DNA of 64,000 nt from Fusobacterium mortiferum ATCC 9817 (GTDB lineage: Bacteria > Fusobacteriota > Fusobacteriia > Fusobacteriales > Fusobacteriaceae): assembly GCF_000158195.2 (NCBI RefSeq), contig NZ_GL987994.1:306343-370342 (forward strand). Reading direction: 5' to 3'. This document shows positions 9,047 through 18,337 of the stretch, piece by piece. Position 1 is the stretch's first letter. The number at the start of each line of letters is the position of its first letter. Below the pieces are notes generated by a model. It saw only the letters and a program-made list of their open reading frames with translations. It did not search any database and was not told where the DNA came from. Position numbers and translations under genes: made by a program.

Positions 9047-10228
9047 ATGGCTAAGATAATTTTACAAAAGGGAAAAGAGAAAAAGATTCAAAACTTTTAT
9101 CCCAATGTATTTAAAGATGAAGTAAAAAGTATAATAGGAAAGATAGAAAATGGAGATGTAGTAGATGTTTGCACTGAGGATATGACATTTGTAGGAAGAG
9201 GATATGTAACTGACTCTACATCTGCTTATGTGAGAGTACTTACTACAAAAGATGAAAAGATAGATAAAGATTTTATCTTAAATAAAATAAGAAGTGCTTA
9301 TAAAAAGAGAGAGCACCTATATAATGAAACAAACTGTATAAGAGCATTTTTCTCAGAGGGAGATGGGATTCCAGGACTTATAATAGATAAGTTTGATAAA
9401 TATGTAGCAGTACAATTTAGAAATTCTGGAGTAGAAAGATTTAGACAAGAGATAATAAATGCTATTAAAAAAGTTATGAAACCAAAGGGAATCTATGAAA
9501 GAAGTGACGTAGAAAATAGAACTCATGAGGGAGTAGAGCAAAAGACAGGAATTATCTTTGGAGAGATTCCAGAAAGAGTTATTATGGAGGATAATGGACT
9601 TAAGTATGGAATAGATATTATAGATGGACAAAAGACAGGATTTTTCTTAGATCAAAGAGATTCTAGAAAATTTATTAGAAAGTATTTAAATAAAGACACT
9701 AGATTCTTAGATGTATTTTCTAGTAGTGGTGGATTTTCTATGGCTGCTTTAAAAGAGAATTGTAAAAAGGTCGTAGCCATAGACAAAGAGCCTCATGCTC
9801 TTGAGCTATGTAGAGAAAATTATGAGTTAAATGGGTTTGAAGGAAATTATACAACTATGGAAGGAGATGCTTTTTTACTTCTTAAAACTCTTGTAGGAAG
9901 AGGAGAAAAGTATGATGTAATTACATTAGACCCACCATCTTTAATTAAGAGAAAGGCTGATATTCATAAGGGAAGAGATTTTTTCTTTGACCTATGTGAT
10001 GATAGCTTTAAGCTTTTAGAAGATGGAGGAATATTAGGGGTAATTACTTGTGCTTATCATATATCTCTTCAAGATTTAATAGAGGTAACAAGAATGGCAG
10101 CTTCTAAAAATGGAAAACTTTTACAAGTGATAGGAATAAACTATCAGCCAGAAGACCACCCATGGATATTACATGTTCCAGAAACTTTATACTTAAAGGC
10201 ATTATGGGTGAAAATAATTAATAATTAA
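9047..10228 (+). CDS. Class I SAM-dependent rRNA methyltransferase (RlmI-like)
   Basis: About 393 residues from the ATG at 9047, preferred over the in-frame GTG at 9041 because AAGGAG at 9036-9041 overlaps that codon and sits five bases before the ATG. The N-terminal PUA-like part (PNVFKDEVKSIIGKIENGDVV) is followed by a Rossmann methyltransferase: FLDVFSSSGGFSMAAL for SAM binding and ITLDPPSLIKRK as the catalytic DPP motif. This is the RlmI/RlmK COG1092 family, which makes 5-methylcytosine in 23S rRNA. The target base is inferred from family. It sits 9 bp after alr. Confidence 0.88.
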   Translation: MAKIILQKGKEKKIQNFYPNVFKDEVKSIIGKIENGDVVDVCTEDMTFVGRGYVTDSTSAYVRVLTTKDEKIDKDFILNKIRSAYKKREHLYNETNCIRAFFSEGDGIPGLIIDKFDKYVAVQFRNSGVERFRQEIINAIKKVMKPKGIYERSDVENRTHEGVEQKTGIIFGEIPERVIMEDNGLKYGIDIIDGQKTGFFLDQRDSRKFIRKYLNKDTRFLDVFSSSGGFSMAALKENCKKVVAIDKEPHALELCRENYELNGFEGNYTTMEGDAFLLLKTLVGRGEKYDVITLDPPSLIKRKADIHKGRDFFFDLCDDSFKLLEDGGILGVITCAYHISLQDLIEVTRMAASKNGKLLQVIGINYQPEDHPWILHVPETLYLKALWVKIINN

Positions 10229-10240
10229 AAAGGGGTAACT

Positions 10241-10774
10241 ATGTATTTAGATATTATTATATTAGTGGTATTGATTTTAGCAATTTTAGATGGATTAAAA
10301 AATGGTTTATTTGTAGAGTTTTTATCAGTATTTGGTTTAGTAATCAATTTTATAGCAGCTAGATATTTTACTCCAATACTAATACAATTTTTAAATCTTA
10401 AATCAAATGATACTAATTATTTTATAGTTTATATAGTTATGTTTTGGGCTGTATATATTGTGATAGGATTAATATTACATTTCCTAAAAAATATTATGGA
10501 AGGATTGACAAAGGGGTTTGTATTGAGAATCTTAGGTGGGATAATAGGAGCAGCAAAAGGAGCTGTCCTAGCTCTAGTAGTAATTTTTATATTTAACTTT
10601 ACAAGTGATTTACTTCCAGAGATAAAAAAATATGGAAATAATAGTAGAGCAGCAGAGACAATGTTAAAAGTGGCACCACTTATAGAGGAGTATATTCCAA
10701 AGGTATTTAAAGAGAAATTAGATGCTGTAAAAAATGAAAAATTAATAGATAAGTATATGAATAAGATTTTTTAG
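10241..10774 (+). CDS. CvpA family membrane protein
   Basis: 177 residues with four predicted membrane segments (LDIIILVVLILAILDGLKNG, then near residues 30-45, 65-85 and 100-125) and the FVLRILGGIIGAAKGAVLA segment typical of the CvpA (colicin V production) family. The molecular role of the family is not settled; members affect envelope integrity and biofilm in some bacteria. It is 12 bp after the methyltransferase and 9 bp before lptF, preceded by AAGGGG, so it belongs to the alr-lptFG operon. Family call good, function unknown. Confidence 0.82.
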   Translation: MYLDIIILVVLILAILDGLKNGLFVEFLSVFGLVINFIAARYFTPILIQFLNLKSNDTNYFIVYIVMFWAVYIVIGLILHFLKNIMEGLTKGFVLRILGGIIGAAKGAVLALVVIFIFNFTSDLLPEIKKYGNNSRAAETMLKVAPLIEEYIPKVFKEKLDAVKNEKLIDKYMNKIF

Positions 10775-10783
10775 GAGAGATAT

Positions 10784-11860
10784 ATGAAACTTATAGATAA
10801 ATATATTTTAAATGAGATAAAAATACCTGTTATCTTTGGAGTTTCTCTATTTACTTTTATATTTTTAATAGATATCATAGTAGCTATGATGGAAAATATA
10901 ATAGTAAAGGGAATATCTATCATAGATGTAATGAGAATTTTATCTTTCTATCTACCTCCTATACTTTCACAAACTATACCAATGGGAATGTTTCTAGGGA
11001 TAATGTTAACTTTTTCAAAATTTACTAGAACAAGTGAGGCTACTGCTATGAGTGCTGTTGGTATGTCATTAAGAGATATAGTGAAACCTATATTTGTAGC
11101 AGCTTGCTGTGTTACTCTTTTTATATTTTTCTTACAAGAGAGTATTATTCCAAGATCTGTAGCAAAATTACAATTCTTAACAGCTAAGATAGCCTATGAA
11201 AATCCTGTATTCCAACTTAAAGAGAAAACGTTTATAGATGAGGTTGATGAGTACAATCTATATATAGATAGAATGGAAGGAAAGGAGAAAAAGGCAAAAG
11301 GAATTTTAATATTCCAAAAAGCTGAAGATAAACCATTTCCTACTGTGATAGTTGGAGAGGAAGCATATTGGAAAGACTCAGCTATGGTACTTATAAATTC
11401 AAAGTTTTATAACTTCAATGATAAGGGAAAAGAGGTTTTAAGAGGAGAATTTGATGAAAAAAGAATACCGCTAGCTGCATATTTTAGTGAGATAGAGGTA
11501 AAAGTAAAAGATATAGAGGCTATGGGAATAGGAACTCTTCTAAAAGAGATGAAAGATAAAACTCCTGCAGAGAAGATTCCTTATAAGGTAGAGATAAATA
11601 AAAAATTAGCAGTTCCATTTTCTACTATGATGTTGTCATTGCTAGGAGTATTCTTATCAATAGGGCATCACAGAAGTGGAAAGGGAGCTAATTTTGCTTT
11701 GAGTTTAATAGTAATATTTTCTTATATCACTTGTTTAAATGTTGGAATGGTAATGGCAACAAAAGGTATTATTCCTGCTTTTATAGGAGTATGGATACCA
11801 AATGTGATACTTTTCTTATTGACACTATTTATGTATAAGAAAAAGGCAGAGGTGATATAG
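10784..11860 (+). CDS. lptF: LPS export permease, LptF-like
   Basis: 358 residues of the YjgP/YjgQ family: it opens LIDKYILNEIKIPVIFGV, has about three N-terminal membrane helices, a periplasmic beta-jellyroll region (residues about 120-255) and three C-terminal helices. With the next gene it forms the membrane channel that LptB energises to move LPS onto the LptA bridge. The last base of its TAG stop is the first base of the next gene's GTG, so the pair is translationally coupled. Being first of the pair it is called LptF by analogy; the two paralogues could be swapped. Confidence 0.88.
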   Translation: MKLIDKYILNEIKIPVIFGVSLFTFIFLIDIIVAMMENIIVKGISIIDVMRILSFYLPPILSQTIPMGMFLGIMLTFSKFTRTSEATAMSAVGMSLRDIVKPIFVAACCVTLFIFFLQESIIPRSVAKLQFLTAKIAYENPVFQLKEKTFIDEVDEYNLYIDRMEGKEKKAKGILIFQKAEDKPFPTVIVGEEAYWKDSAMVLINSKFYNFNDKGKEVLRGEFDEKRIPLAAYFSEIEVKVKDIEAMGIGTLLKEMKDKTPAEKIPYKVEINKKLAVPFSTMMLSLLGVFLSIGHHRSGKGANFALSLIVIFSYITCLNVGMVMATKGIIPAFIGVWIPNVILFLLTLFMYKKKAEVI

Positions 11861-12942
11861 TGAAGATTATTGATAAATATATTAGTAAAAATTTTATAAA
11901 ATCCTTTATGTTGAGTTTGATGGCTTTTATGGGAATATTTATAGTAAGTCAGTTATTTAGAGTGGTAAAATATCTAAGTGATGGTAGATTTACTCCAGGA
12001 GATGCTGTTTACTACATAATTACACTTCTTCCTAGAACTTTTATAGATGTAGCACCATTAGCGGTACTATTAGGAAGTATGATGACTATAAGTAGTATGG
12101 CTTCAAATTTAGAGATTATCTCTCTAAAAACTTCTGGAATAAAATTTAGAAGGATAGTATTATTCCCTATTATAATATCAGCTATAATATCTGGAGTAGT
12201 GTTTTTTGTAAATGATACTCTCTACCCAATCTCTTTGAAAATAAATAGAGATTTGAGAAGTGGTGAGGTACAAAAAAGAGTAGCTCCATTAGAAAAAAGA
12301 AATGCCTTTTTAAGAGGAGAGGATTCTAACTATATATATCTTATGCAAAAGGTAAATAGAGAGACAGGATTTGCTGAAAATATAGAGATAGTAGATTTAA
12401 ATAAAAGTTTTGATAAAATAGAGAGAATAATAACAGCCCCAGAGGGAAGATATAATTTTGGCAAAAAAGTATGGATGTTAAAAGATGTAAATATCTACTA
12501 TGGAGATGATAATAAAAAGCCAGAAACAAAGGAATTTTTCTCAGATAGCAAATATGGAGATAATCCAGAGCATTTTATAACTCTTACTGTTGAGCCAAGA
12601 ACTCTTACTATAAAAGATTTAAAAAAGACTATTAGAGAGATGAAGAGTATTGGTGGAGATACTAGAGAGCTTTTAGTGGAGTTAGGAAATAGATACTCTT
12701 TCCCATTTGCAAGTTTTGTAATATCATTTTTAGGGCTTGCACTAGGAGGAAGATATGTAAGAGGAACTTCAGCAGTGAGTTTAGGAATATGTGTACTGCT
12801 AGGATACGGATATTATGTTGTACAAGCTTCTTTTGAAGCTCTTAGTGCCAATGGATTTTTAAATCCATTTGTAGGAGGATGGATTCCTAATATAATGTTT
12901 TTGGTAGTAGGAATATATCTGTTAAATAAAGCAGAGTATTAA
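11860..12942 (+). CDS. lptG: LPS export permease, LptG-like
   Basis: 360 residues with the same YjgP/YjgQ architecture as the preceding gene: IIDKYISKNFIKSFMLSL at the N-terminus, three helices, a periplasmic domain and a C-terminal helix block ending IPNIMFLVVGIYLLNK. It starts at GTG overlapping the lptF stop, with AGGTG upstream. It forms the heterodimeric LPS extractor with LptF and LptB. No separate lptC is visible in the window. Confidence 0.88.
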   Translation: MKIIDKYISKNFIKSFMLSLMAFMGIFIVSQLFRVVKYLSDGRFTPGDAVYYIITLLPRTFIDVAPLAVLLGSMMTISSMASNLEIISLKTSGIKFRRIVLFPIIISAIISGVVFFVNDTLYPISLKINRDLRSGEVQKRVAPLEKRNAFLRGEDSNYIYLMQKVNRETGFAENIEIVDLNKSFDKIERIITAPEGRYNFGKKVWMLKDVNIYYGDDNKKPETKEFFSDSKYGDNPEHFITLTVEPRTLTIKDLKKTIREMKSIGGDTRELLVELGNRYSFPFASFVISFLGLALGGRYVRGTSAVSLGICVLLGYGYYVVQASFEALSANGFLNPFVGGWIPNIMFLVVGIYLLNKAEY

Positions 12943-12965
12943 ATAATATAGAATGGAGTGAATTG

Positions 12966-14189
12966 ATGAGTATAGAGGTAAGAAAACTTAGTAATGGAAT
13001 ACCTGTACTTATGGATAATATAGATAGTATAAATACTATAAGTCTAGGAATATTTGTAAAGACAGGTTCAAGAGATGAATATCCAGAGGAGAGTGGAGTA
13101 TCTCACTATATAGAGCATATGATGTTTAAAGGAACAACTAACAGAACTGCTAAAGATATTTCTGAAGAGGTAGATAATGAGGGGGGAATGATAAATGCCT
13201 ACACAAGTAGAGATACAACTTGTTATTATATTCAAATGTTATCTAACAAGATAGAAAAGGGAGTAGAGATACTTTCAGATATGTTTGCCAACTCTACTTT
13301 TACAGAGGAAAATCTTGAAAAAGAGAGAAATGTAATAATAGAAGAGATAAGAATGTATGAGGATATTCCAGAGGAAATTATCCACGATGAGAATATAAAA
13401 TTTGCTGTAACAGGAACTCAATCAAATAGTGTATTAGGAACAATAGAGAGTTTAAATGGAATAGATAGAGATAGATTTGTAAAATATTTTAAAGATCAAT
13501 ATAGAGCTTCTAATTTAGTTATCTCAGTAGCTGGGAAGATGGATTGTGATAAGTTATTTGAGATGCTAGAAAAAGGATTTGGAAAGTTAGAAGATTATCC
13601 TGTAGAGAGAAATATAGATAATAATTACACTATTAACAGTGGAGAAAATAAAATAGTTAGAGATACTAACCAAGTTCATCTATGTTTTAATACTAAAGGT
13701 GTAAGCCTTGTAGATGAGATGAAATATCCAGCAGCTATTATCTCTAGTGTATTAGGTGGAAATATGAGTTCAAGACTTTTCCAAAAGATTAGAGAGGAGA
13801 GAGGGCTAGCTTACTCTGTTTATACATATTCAAGTGCTTTCTTAGAGGGTGGAGTTTTTACTGTGTATGCAGGAACTACTCATGAAAGTTATCGTGATGT
13901 AATAGATATAATAAGAGATGAGTTTGAAGATATAAGAGAGAATGGAATAACAGCTTACGAGCTTCAAAAATCTAAAAATCAATTCTTAAGTATGCTTACA
14001 TTTAGCTTAGAGGGAAGTAAAGGAAGAATGAATAGAATGGCAAACTCTTATCTATTATATGGAGAGGTAATAGATATAGATAAGATAATCAATTCCATAG
14101 AGAAAATAACTTTAGATGATATTAAAGAAACAGCTAAGGTTATTTTTGATGAAAAATATTATTCATGGACAATTTTAGGGAATGTATAA
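12966..14189 (+). CDS. M16 family zinc metalloprotease (insulinase-like)
   Basis: 407 residues from ATG 12966; the in-frame TTG at 12963 is less likely because GGAG at 12955-12958 is ideally placed for the ATG. The inverted zinc motif HYIEHMMFKGT (HxxEH) is near residue 50 with the downstream glutamate in EERNVIIEEIRMYED, and the RxxxY region RGLAYSVYTY occurs in the second half. Such M16B enzymes are cytoplasmic or periplasmic peptidases resembling mitochondrial processing peptidase. Only one M16 gene is present here, so it likely works as a homodimer. It is placed between lptG and dut. Confidence 0.92.
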   Translation: MSIEVRKLSNGIPVLMDNIDSINTISLGIFVKTGSRDEYPEESGVSHYIEHMMFKGTTNRTAKDISEEVDNEGGMINAYTSRDTTCYYIQMLSNKIEKGVEILSDMFANSTFTEENLEKERNVIIEEIRMYEDIPEEIIHDENIKFAVTGTQSNSVLGTIESLNGIDRDRFVKYFKDQYRASNLVISVAGKMDCDKLFEMLEKGFGKLEDYPVERNIDNNYTINSGENKIVRDTNQVHLCFNTKGVSLVDEMKYPAAIISSVLGGNMSSRLFQKIREERGLAYSVYTYSSAFLEGGVFTVYAGTTHESYRDVIDIIRDEFEDIRENGITAYELQKSKNQFLSMLTFSLEGSKGRMNRMANSYLLYGEVIDIDKIINSIEKITLDDIKETAKVIFDEKYYSWTILGNV

Positions 14190-14201
14190 GGAGAAATAGA
14201 G

Positions 14202-14642
14202 ATGGAAAAAGTTAAAGTACAAGTTTTAATATCTGAGGGAGTTACTCTTCCAAAATATGAAACATCTGGTTCAGCTGGAATGGATGTTAGAGCAAATATT
14301 TCTGAGCCAATAGTTTTAGGATCATTAGAGAGAGTATTAGTTCCAACAGGGATAAAAATGGCAATACCAGAGGGATATGAAGTACAAGTAAGACCAAGAA
14401 GTGGACTTGCATTAAAGCACGGTATCAGTATGGCTAATACACCTGGAACAATAGATAGTGATTATAGAGGAGAGATTGGAGTTATTCTTATTAATCTTAG
14501 TAAAGAGGAATATATAATTCAACCTCAAGAGAGAATAGGACAGCTTGTATTAAATAAAGTGGCACAGATGGATTTTGAAGTTGTAGAAAGCTTAGATGAA
14601 ACTGAAAGAGGTGCTGGAGGATTTGGGCACACTGGAAAATAA
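14202..14642 (+). CDS. dut: dUTP diphosphatase
   Basis: 146 residues, the size of a trimeric dUTPase, which hydrolyses dUTP to dUMP and pyrophosphate to keep uracil out of DNA and feed dTMP synthesis. All five motifs are visible: SGSAGMDVRA, RPRSGLALKHG, GTIDSDYRGEIGV, RIGQLVLNK and the C-terminal RGAGGFGHTG that closes over the active site. It is 12 bp after the M16 protease with AAGGAG upstream. Confidence 0.97.
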   Translation: MEKVKVQVLISEGVTLPKYETSGSAGMDVRANISEPIVLGSLERVLVPTGIKMAIPEGYEVQVRPRSGLALKHGISMANTPGTIDSDYRGEIGVILINLSKEEYIIQPQERIGQLVLNKVAQMDFEVVESLDETERGAGGFGHTGK

Positions 14643-14652
14643 GAGGTAGCAG

Positions 14653-15759
14653 ATGAAAAATAGTAGAGATATAAAACTTCTTTTTAAAAGATTGAAAAAG
14701 ATGAATAACTTTCTTGTTTTAAATGCACTTTTGATAGTTTGTATAAGTATCTCTACAATATATAGTGCAACTATTTCAAGAACATCATCATTTTATATAA
14801 AAGAGAGCATTTGGACAGTAATAGGTCTAATAGCATATTTAGTAGTAACAATGATAGATTATAAAAAATATTTAAAATACTATAAAGTGTTATATTTATT
14901 AAATATTTTAATGTTACTTTCAGTTTTTGCCCTGGGGGTAAGTAGGCTAGGAGCTCAAAGATGGATAGATTTAGGACCAGTGAGTATACAGCCCTCAGAG
15001 GTTGGAAAAGTTTTAGTAGTTATAACTCTATCTGCTTTCCTATCTATACATTTTAAAGATAGATTAGTAGGAATAAAAAGTGTAATAATAGCAGTAGCAC
15101 ATATAGCACCAGTTTTATTACTTATTTTAAAACAGCCAGATTTAGGAACAACCCTTATAATACTTATGACTTTTAGTGTTATAATTTTTATGTATGAATT
15201 GGATTGGAAAACTATTATAATATTAGGGCTTAGTGGAGTGGCTTTTGTTCCTTTTGCTTATTTTTTTCTTTTAAAAGATTATCAGAGACAGAGAGTACTT
15301 ACCTTTTTAAATCCAGAGGCAGATTTGCTAGGAAGTGGTTGGAATGTAACTCAATCTATGATAGCTATTGGTTCTGGAGAGCTTTATGGAAAAGGATTTT
15401 TGAATAGTAGTCAGAGTAAGTTGAGATTTCTTCCAGAAGCTCATACTGACTTTATAGTTTCAGTATTCTTAGAAGAGAGAGGTTTTTTAGGAGGGGTTTT
15501 GCTTTTTGGACTTTATTTTCTTCTAATTATGCAGATAGTGTATATAGCAGAAACTACTAGTGATAGATTTGGAAGGCTTGTTTGTTATGGAATAGCAGGG
15601 ATTTTCTTTTTTCACTTTGTAATCAATGTGGGAATGACGATGGGAATAATGCCAGTAACAGGAAAACCGTTATTGCTTATGAGTTATGGGGGGACTTCAT
15701 TACTTATTAGTTTTATAATGCTTGGAATAGTTCAGAGTGTGAGGATATATAGAGATTAA
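14653..15759 (+). CDS. rodA: RodA/FtsW-type peptidoglycan polymerase (RodA-like)
   Basis: 368 residues of the SEDS family with about ten membrane helices. Diagnostic segments are RWIDLGPVSIQPSEVGK, the long loop after KDYQRQRVLTFLNPEADLLGSG, and MPVTGKPLLLMSYGGTSLL near the C-terminus. SEDS proteins polymerise glycan strands with a class B PBP. Rod-shape RodA is preferred over FtsW because there is no divisome cluster around it and because of the compact N-terminus, but this is not proven. It sits between dut and the pseudouridine synthase with about 10 bp gaps. Confidence 0.88.
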   Translation: MKNSRDIKLLFKRLKKMNNFLVLNALLIVCISISTIYSATISRTSSFYIKESIWTVIGLIAYLVVTMIDYKKYLKYYKVLYLLNILMLLSVFALGVSRLGAQRWIDLGPVSIQPSEVGKVLVVITLSAFLSIHFKDRLVGIKSVIIAVAHIAPVLLLILKQPDLGTTLIILMTFSVIIFMYELDWKTIIILGLSGVAFVPFAYFFLLKDYQRQRVLTFLNPEADLLGSGWNVTQSMIAIGSGELYGKGFLNSSQSKLRFLPEAHTDFIVSVFLEERGFLGGVLLFGLYFLLIMQIVYIAETTSDRFGRLVCYGIAGIFFFHFVINVGMTMGIMPVTGKPLLLMSYGGTSLLISFIMLGIVQSVRIYRD

Positions 15760-15770
15760 ATAGGAGAGAT

Positions 15771-16649
15771 ATGGAATATCTAATAGATAAAGAGTATGAA
15801 GATGTAAGGTTAGACAAATTTTTAAGAAAAAAGTTACCAGATATGGCATTAACTGAGATTTTTAAATGTATTAGAGTAGGAAAAATAAAAGTTAATGGAA
15901 AAAAATCTAAAGAAAACTATAGACTTCAGTTAAATGATGTGGTAAAATTATTCTTTGTGGTAGAAAGTAAGGAATGTGACAAAAATAACAATATAAATAA
16001 AATAAATAGTGAAAAGTTTGAAAAAATAAAAAAATATATTGTTTATGAAGATGATAGAGTTTTGATACTAAATAAAAAAGCTAATATGGTTATGCATAAA
16101 GGGAGCGGACATGAATATGGAGTTTCTGAAATATTAAAAGAGTATCTAAATAATCCTAACTTTAACTTTGTAAATAGAATTGATAAAGCTACTTCAGGTC
16201 TTGTTGTAGGAGCTAAAAGTTTAGTTGTAACAAGAGAATTATCAGAGGAGATTAGAGAGAGAAAAGTAGATAAAAAATACTATATCTTAGTTGAAGGAAA
16301 AGTTAAGAGAAGAGAGTTTCAAATAAAGAGTTATTTGAAAAAACTAGAAGATAAAGTTGTAGAGTTAGAACAATACGAAGAGGGAGCTAAAGAGAGTTTA
16401 AGCTTTTTTAAAGTTGTAGAGTATGGAAAAAATTGTACATTACTAGAAGGGACATTAGGAAGTGGAAGAACTCATCAGCTAAGAGTTCAATTAGCTTCTA
16501 TGGGAAATCCTATAATAGGGGATAGTAAATATGGAAAAGGTAAAGAAAAGATGATGTATCTATTCTCTCATTATTTAAAAATAGAGAAATATGGTATAGA
16601 GATAGATTTACCTATTCCTAAAGAGTATATTCAAAGGTTATCTAAATAA
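15771..16649 (+). CDS. RluC/RluD-type 23S rRNA pseudouridine synthase
   Basis: 292 residues. An S4 RNA-binding domain (residues about 1-70, RLDKFLRKKLPDMALTEIFK) precedes the catalytic domain with NRIDKATSGLVVGAKS, where the aspartate is the nucleophile. The usual His of HRLD is Asn here. The later GRTHQLRVQLASMGNPIIGD motif confirms the family. These enzymes isomerise specific uridines of 23S rRNA; the exact site (RluC versus RluD positions) cannot be read from sequence. The gene is 11 bp after rodA and preceded by AGGAGA. Confidence 0.9.
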   Translation: MEYLIDKEYEDVRLDKFLRKKLPDMALTEIFKCIRVGKIKVNGKKSKENYRLQLNDVVKLFFVVESKECDKNNNINKINSEKFEKIKKYIVYEDDRVLILNKKANMVMHKGSGHEYGVSEILKEYLNNPNFNFVNRIDKATSGLVVGAKSLVVTRELSEEIRERKVDKKYYILVEGKVKRREFQIKSYLKKLEDKVVELEQYEEGAKESLSFFKVVEYGKNCTLLEGTLGSGRTHQLRVQLASMGNPIIGDSKYGKGKEKMMYLFSHYLKIEKYGIEIDLPIPKEYIQRLSK

Positions 16650-16669
16650 AATTTATATAGGAGGAAAAA

Positions 16670-17971
16670 ATGGAAAACACAGGAATGTTAGAAAGGCTGT
16701 ATAAGATTTCTGAAAGAGGAAGTACAGTAAAACAAGAGGTAATAGGAGGACTTACTACGTTTTTAGCTATGTCTTACATCATCTTTGTTAACCCTTCAAT
16801 TTTAGGAATGACAGGAATGGACAAGGGAGCTTTAATTACAGTTACTTGTTTAACATCAGCACTAGCAACTATTATTTCTGGAGTTTGGGCAAATGCACCA
16901 TTTGCTTTAGCACCAGGTATGGGACTAAATGCTTTCTTTACATTTACACTTGTATTAGGAAGAGGTCTATCTTGGGAAACTTCATTAGGTATTGTATTTA
17001 TGTCAGGAGTATTTTTCTTTATACTATCTTTAGGTGGAATTAGAGAGAAGATAGCTTATGCTATTCCTATGCCATTGAAGATAGCAGTAGGTGGAGGAAT
17101 AGGACTGTTTATTACATTTATAGGATTAATTAATATGGGATTAGTTGCAGCTAATCCAGCTACAATAGTAGGACTTGGAGAGATGAAAATTACTACAATT
17201 TTAGGAATAATAGGTCTTGTTGTAGCAATTGTTTTAGAGATAAAGCAAGTTAAAGGTGGTATGTTAATAGGAATAGTTATCACTACAATATTAGGATTTA
17301 TAACAGGAAATATAGCACTTCCAGAAAAAGTGGTATCTCTTCCACCAAGTATAGCACCAATAGCAGGAAAATTAGATATAGTTGGTGCTTTTAAACTATC
17401 ACTAATAGGACCTATATTTTCGTTCATGTTTGTTGATCTATTTGATACATTAGGAACATTAATCTCTTGTTCAAGACAGGCAGGAATTATTGATAAGGAT
17501 GGAAAAATTCAAGGCTTTGGAAGAATGCTTTACACAGATGTTTTCTCTACAATTATTGGTTCAGTTTTAGGTACAAGTACAGTAACAACTTATGTTGAAT
17601 CTGCGGCAGGAGTAGCAGTAGGGGCTAAGACAGGATTAGCTTCAGTTGTAACAGGGTTACTATTTTTATTTGCACTATTATTTTCTCCATTAGTAGCTGT
17701 AGTACCAGGATATGCTACTGCATCTGCTCTTGTAATAGTAGGAGTGTATATGTTTAAGCAAGTAAAAGACTTAGATTTTGGAGATTTAAAAACTCTATTC
17801 CCTTGTTTTATAATAATTGTAATGATGCCACTTACTTACAGTATTAGTACAGGATTAAGCTTAGGATTTTTAAGTTATATTCTAATACACTTAATTACAG
17901 GAGATTTTAAAAAATTAAATATTACTTTAATTTTTATAGGAGCACTTTGCTTAGTAAATCTTTTAGTATAA
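16670..17971 (+). CDS. NCS2/AzgA-type purine (adenine/guanine/hypoxanthine) permease
   Basis: 433 residues, multi-pass membrane protein. Signatures include GLTTFLAMSYIIFVNPSIL near the N-terminus, NAPFALAPGMGLNAFFTFT, and FMFVDLFDTLGTLI, all typical of the AzgA-like nucleobase:cation symporter-2 branch that takes up purine bases with protons. It is the last gene of the + strand run and is followed by a clear terminator. Substrate among adenine, guanine and hypoxanthine is inferred from family only. Confidence 0.9.
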   Translation: MENTGMLERLYKISERGSTVKQEVIGGLTTFLAMSYIIFVNPSILGMTGMDKGALITVTCLTSALATIISGVWANAPFALAPGMGLNAFFTFTLVLGRGLSWETSLGIVFMSGVFFFILSLGGIREKIAYAIPMPLKIAVGGGIGLFITFIGLINMGLVAANPATIVGLGEMKITTILGIIGLVVAIVLEIKQVKGGMLIGIVITTILGFITGNIALPEKVVSLPPSIAPIAGKLDIVGAFKLSLIGPIFSFMFVDLFDTLGTLISCSRQAGIIDKDGKIQGFGRMLYTDVFSTIIGSVLGTSTVTTYVESAAGVAVGAKTGLASVVTGLLFLFALLFSPLVAVVPGYATASALVIVGVYMFKQVKDLDFGDLKTLFPCFIIIVMMPLTYSISTGLSLGFLSYILIHLITGDFKKLNITLIFIGALCLVNLLV

Positions 17972-17984
17972 TATAATTATGATA

Positions 17985-18020
17985 ATTGAGTTCAAAAACT
18001 TTTTGAACTCAATTTTTTTA
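17985..18020 (+). terminator. Rho-independent terminator after the purine permease
   Basis: ATTGAGTTCAAAAA pairs with TTTTTGAACTCAAT across a two-base loop and is followed by a T run. It ends the long alr-to-permease + strand series. Confidence 0.92.
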
Positions 18021-18337
18021 TAAAAAAATAATCTTAAAAAAATAGTATAATATTATAGAAACATCAACTAAAATAAGTATTTATTCATTGTATTAATTTT
18101 TTTTATACAAACAATAAATATCATTAATTTGACAAATTGTGGATATTGTAGTAAATTTTTATGTATGAGAGAGAAATATTTCATATTTTGAAAGAAATAG
18201 TACAGAATAATGAAAAGAGTATTATAAAAGTACAAATCTTTGTTAATACTCTAAAAAAATATGTATATTGAAAAAATTTTTTCAAAAAAATGGAATTTAA
18301 AAAGGTAGAGAAAGTAGAAAGTAGGAGGAAGTTTAGT
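18021..18337 (+). other. Long AT-rich leader region upstream of the peptide ABC operon
   Basis: This stretch holds no gene. It contains the promoter at 18129-18157 and, beyond it, a predicted leader of about 170 nt. In the leader AGAGTATTA (18216-18224) can pair with TAATACTCT (18244-18252), followed by a short AT-rich dyad GAAAAAATTTTTTC around 18270. No known riboswitch class was recognised. The dyad TTTCA-N5-TGAAA occurs at 18179-18193. Confidence 0.5.
18129..18157 (+). promoter_or_regulatory. Probable sigma-70 promoter of the peptide ABC operon
   Basis: TTGACA at 18129-18134, a 17-bp spacer, then TAAATT at 18152-18157. The -35 is perfect and the -10 close to consensus. It lies about 180 bp upstream of the binding-protein start, giving a long leader. 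Confidence 0.65.

Noticed and set aside
16846-17043. Second + strand open frame inside the purine permease gene
   Set aside because: It is out of frame with a conserved membrane protein and has low-complexity composition with no ribosome site.
18179-18193. TTTCA-N5-TGAAA in the peptide ABC leader as a third FNR-geometry operator
   Set aside because: Spacing is five rather than four, and it lies downstream of the promoter; chance is likely in AT-rich DNA.
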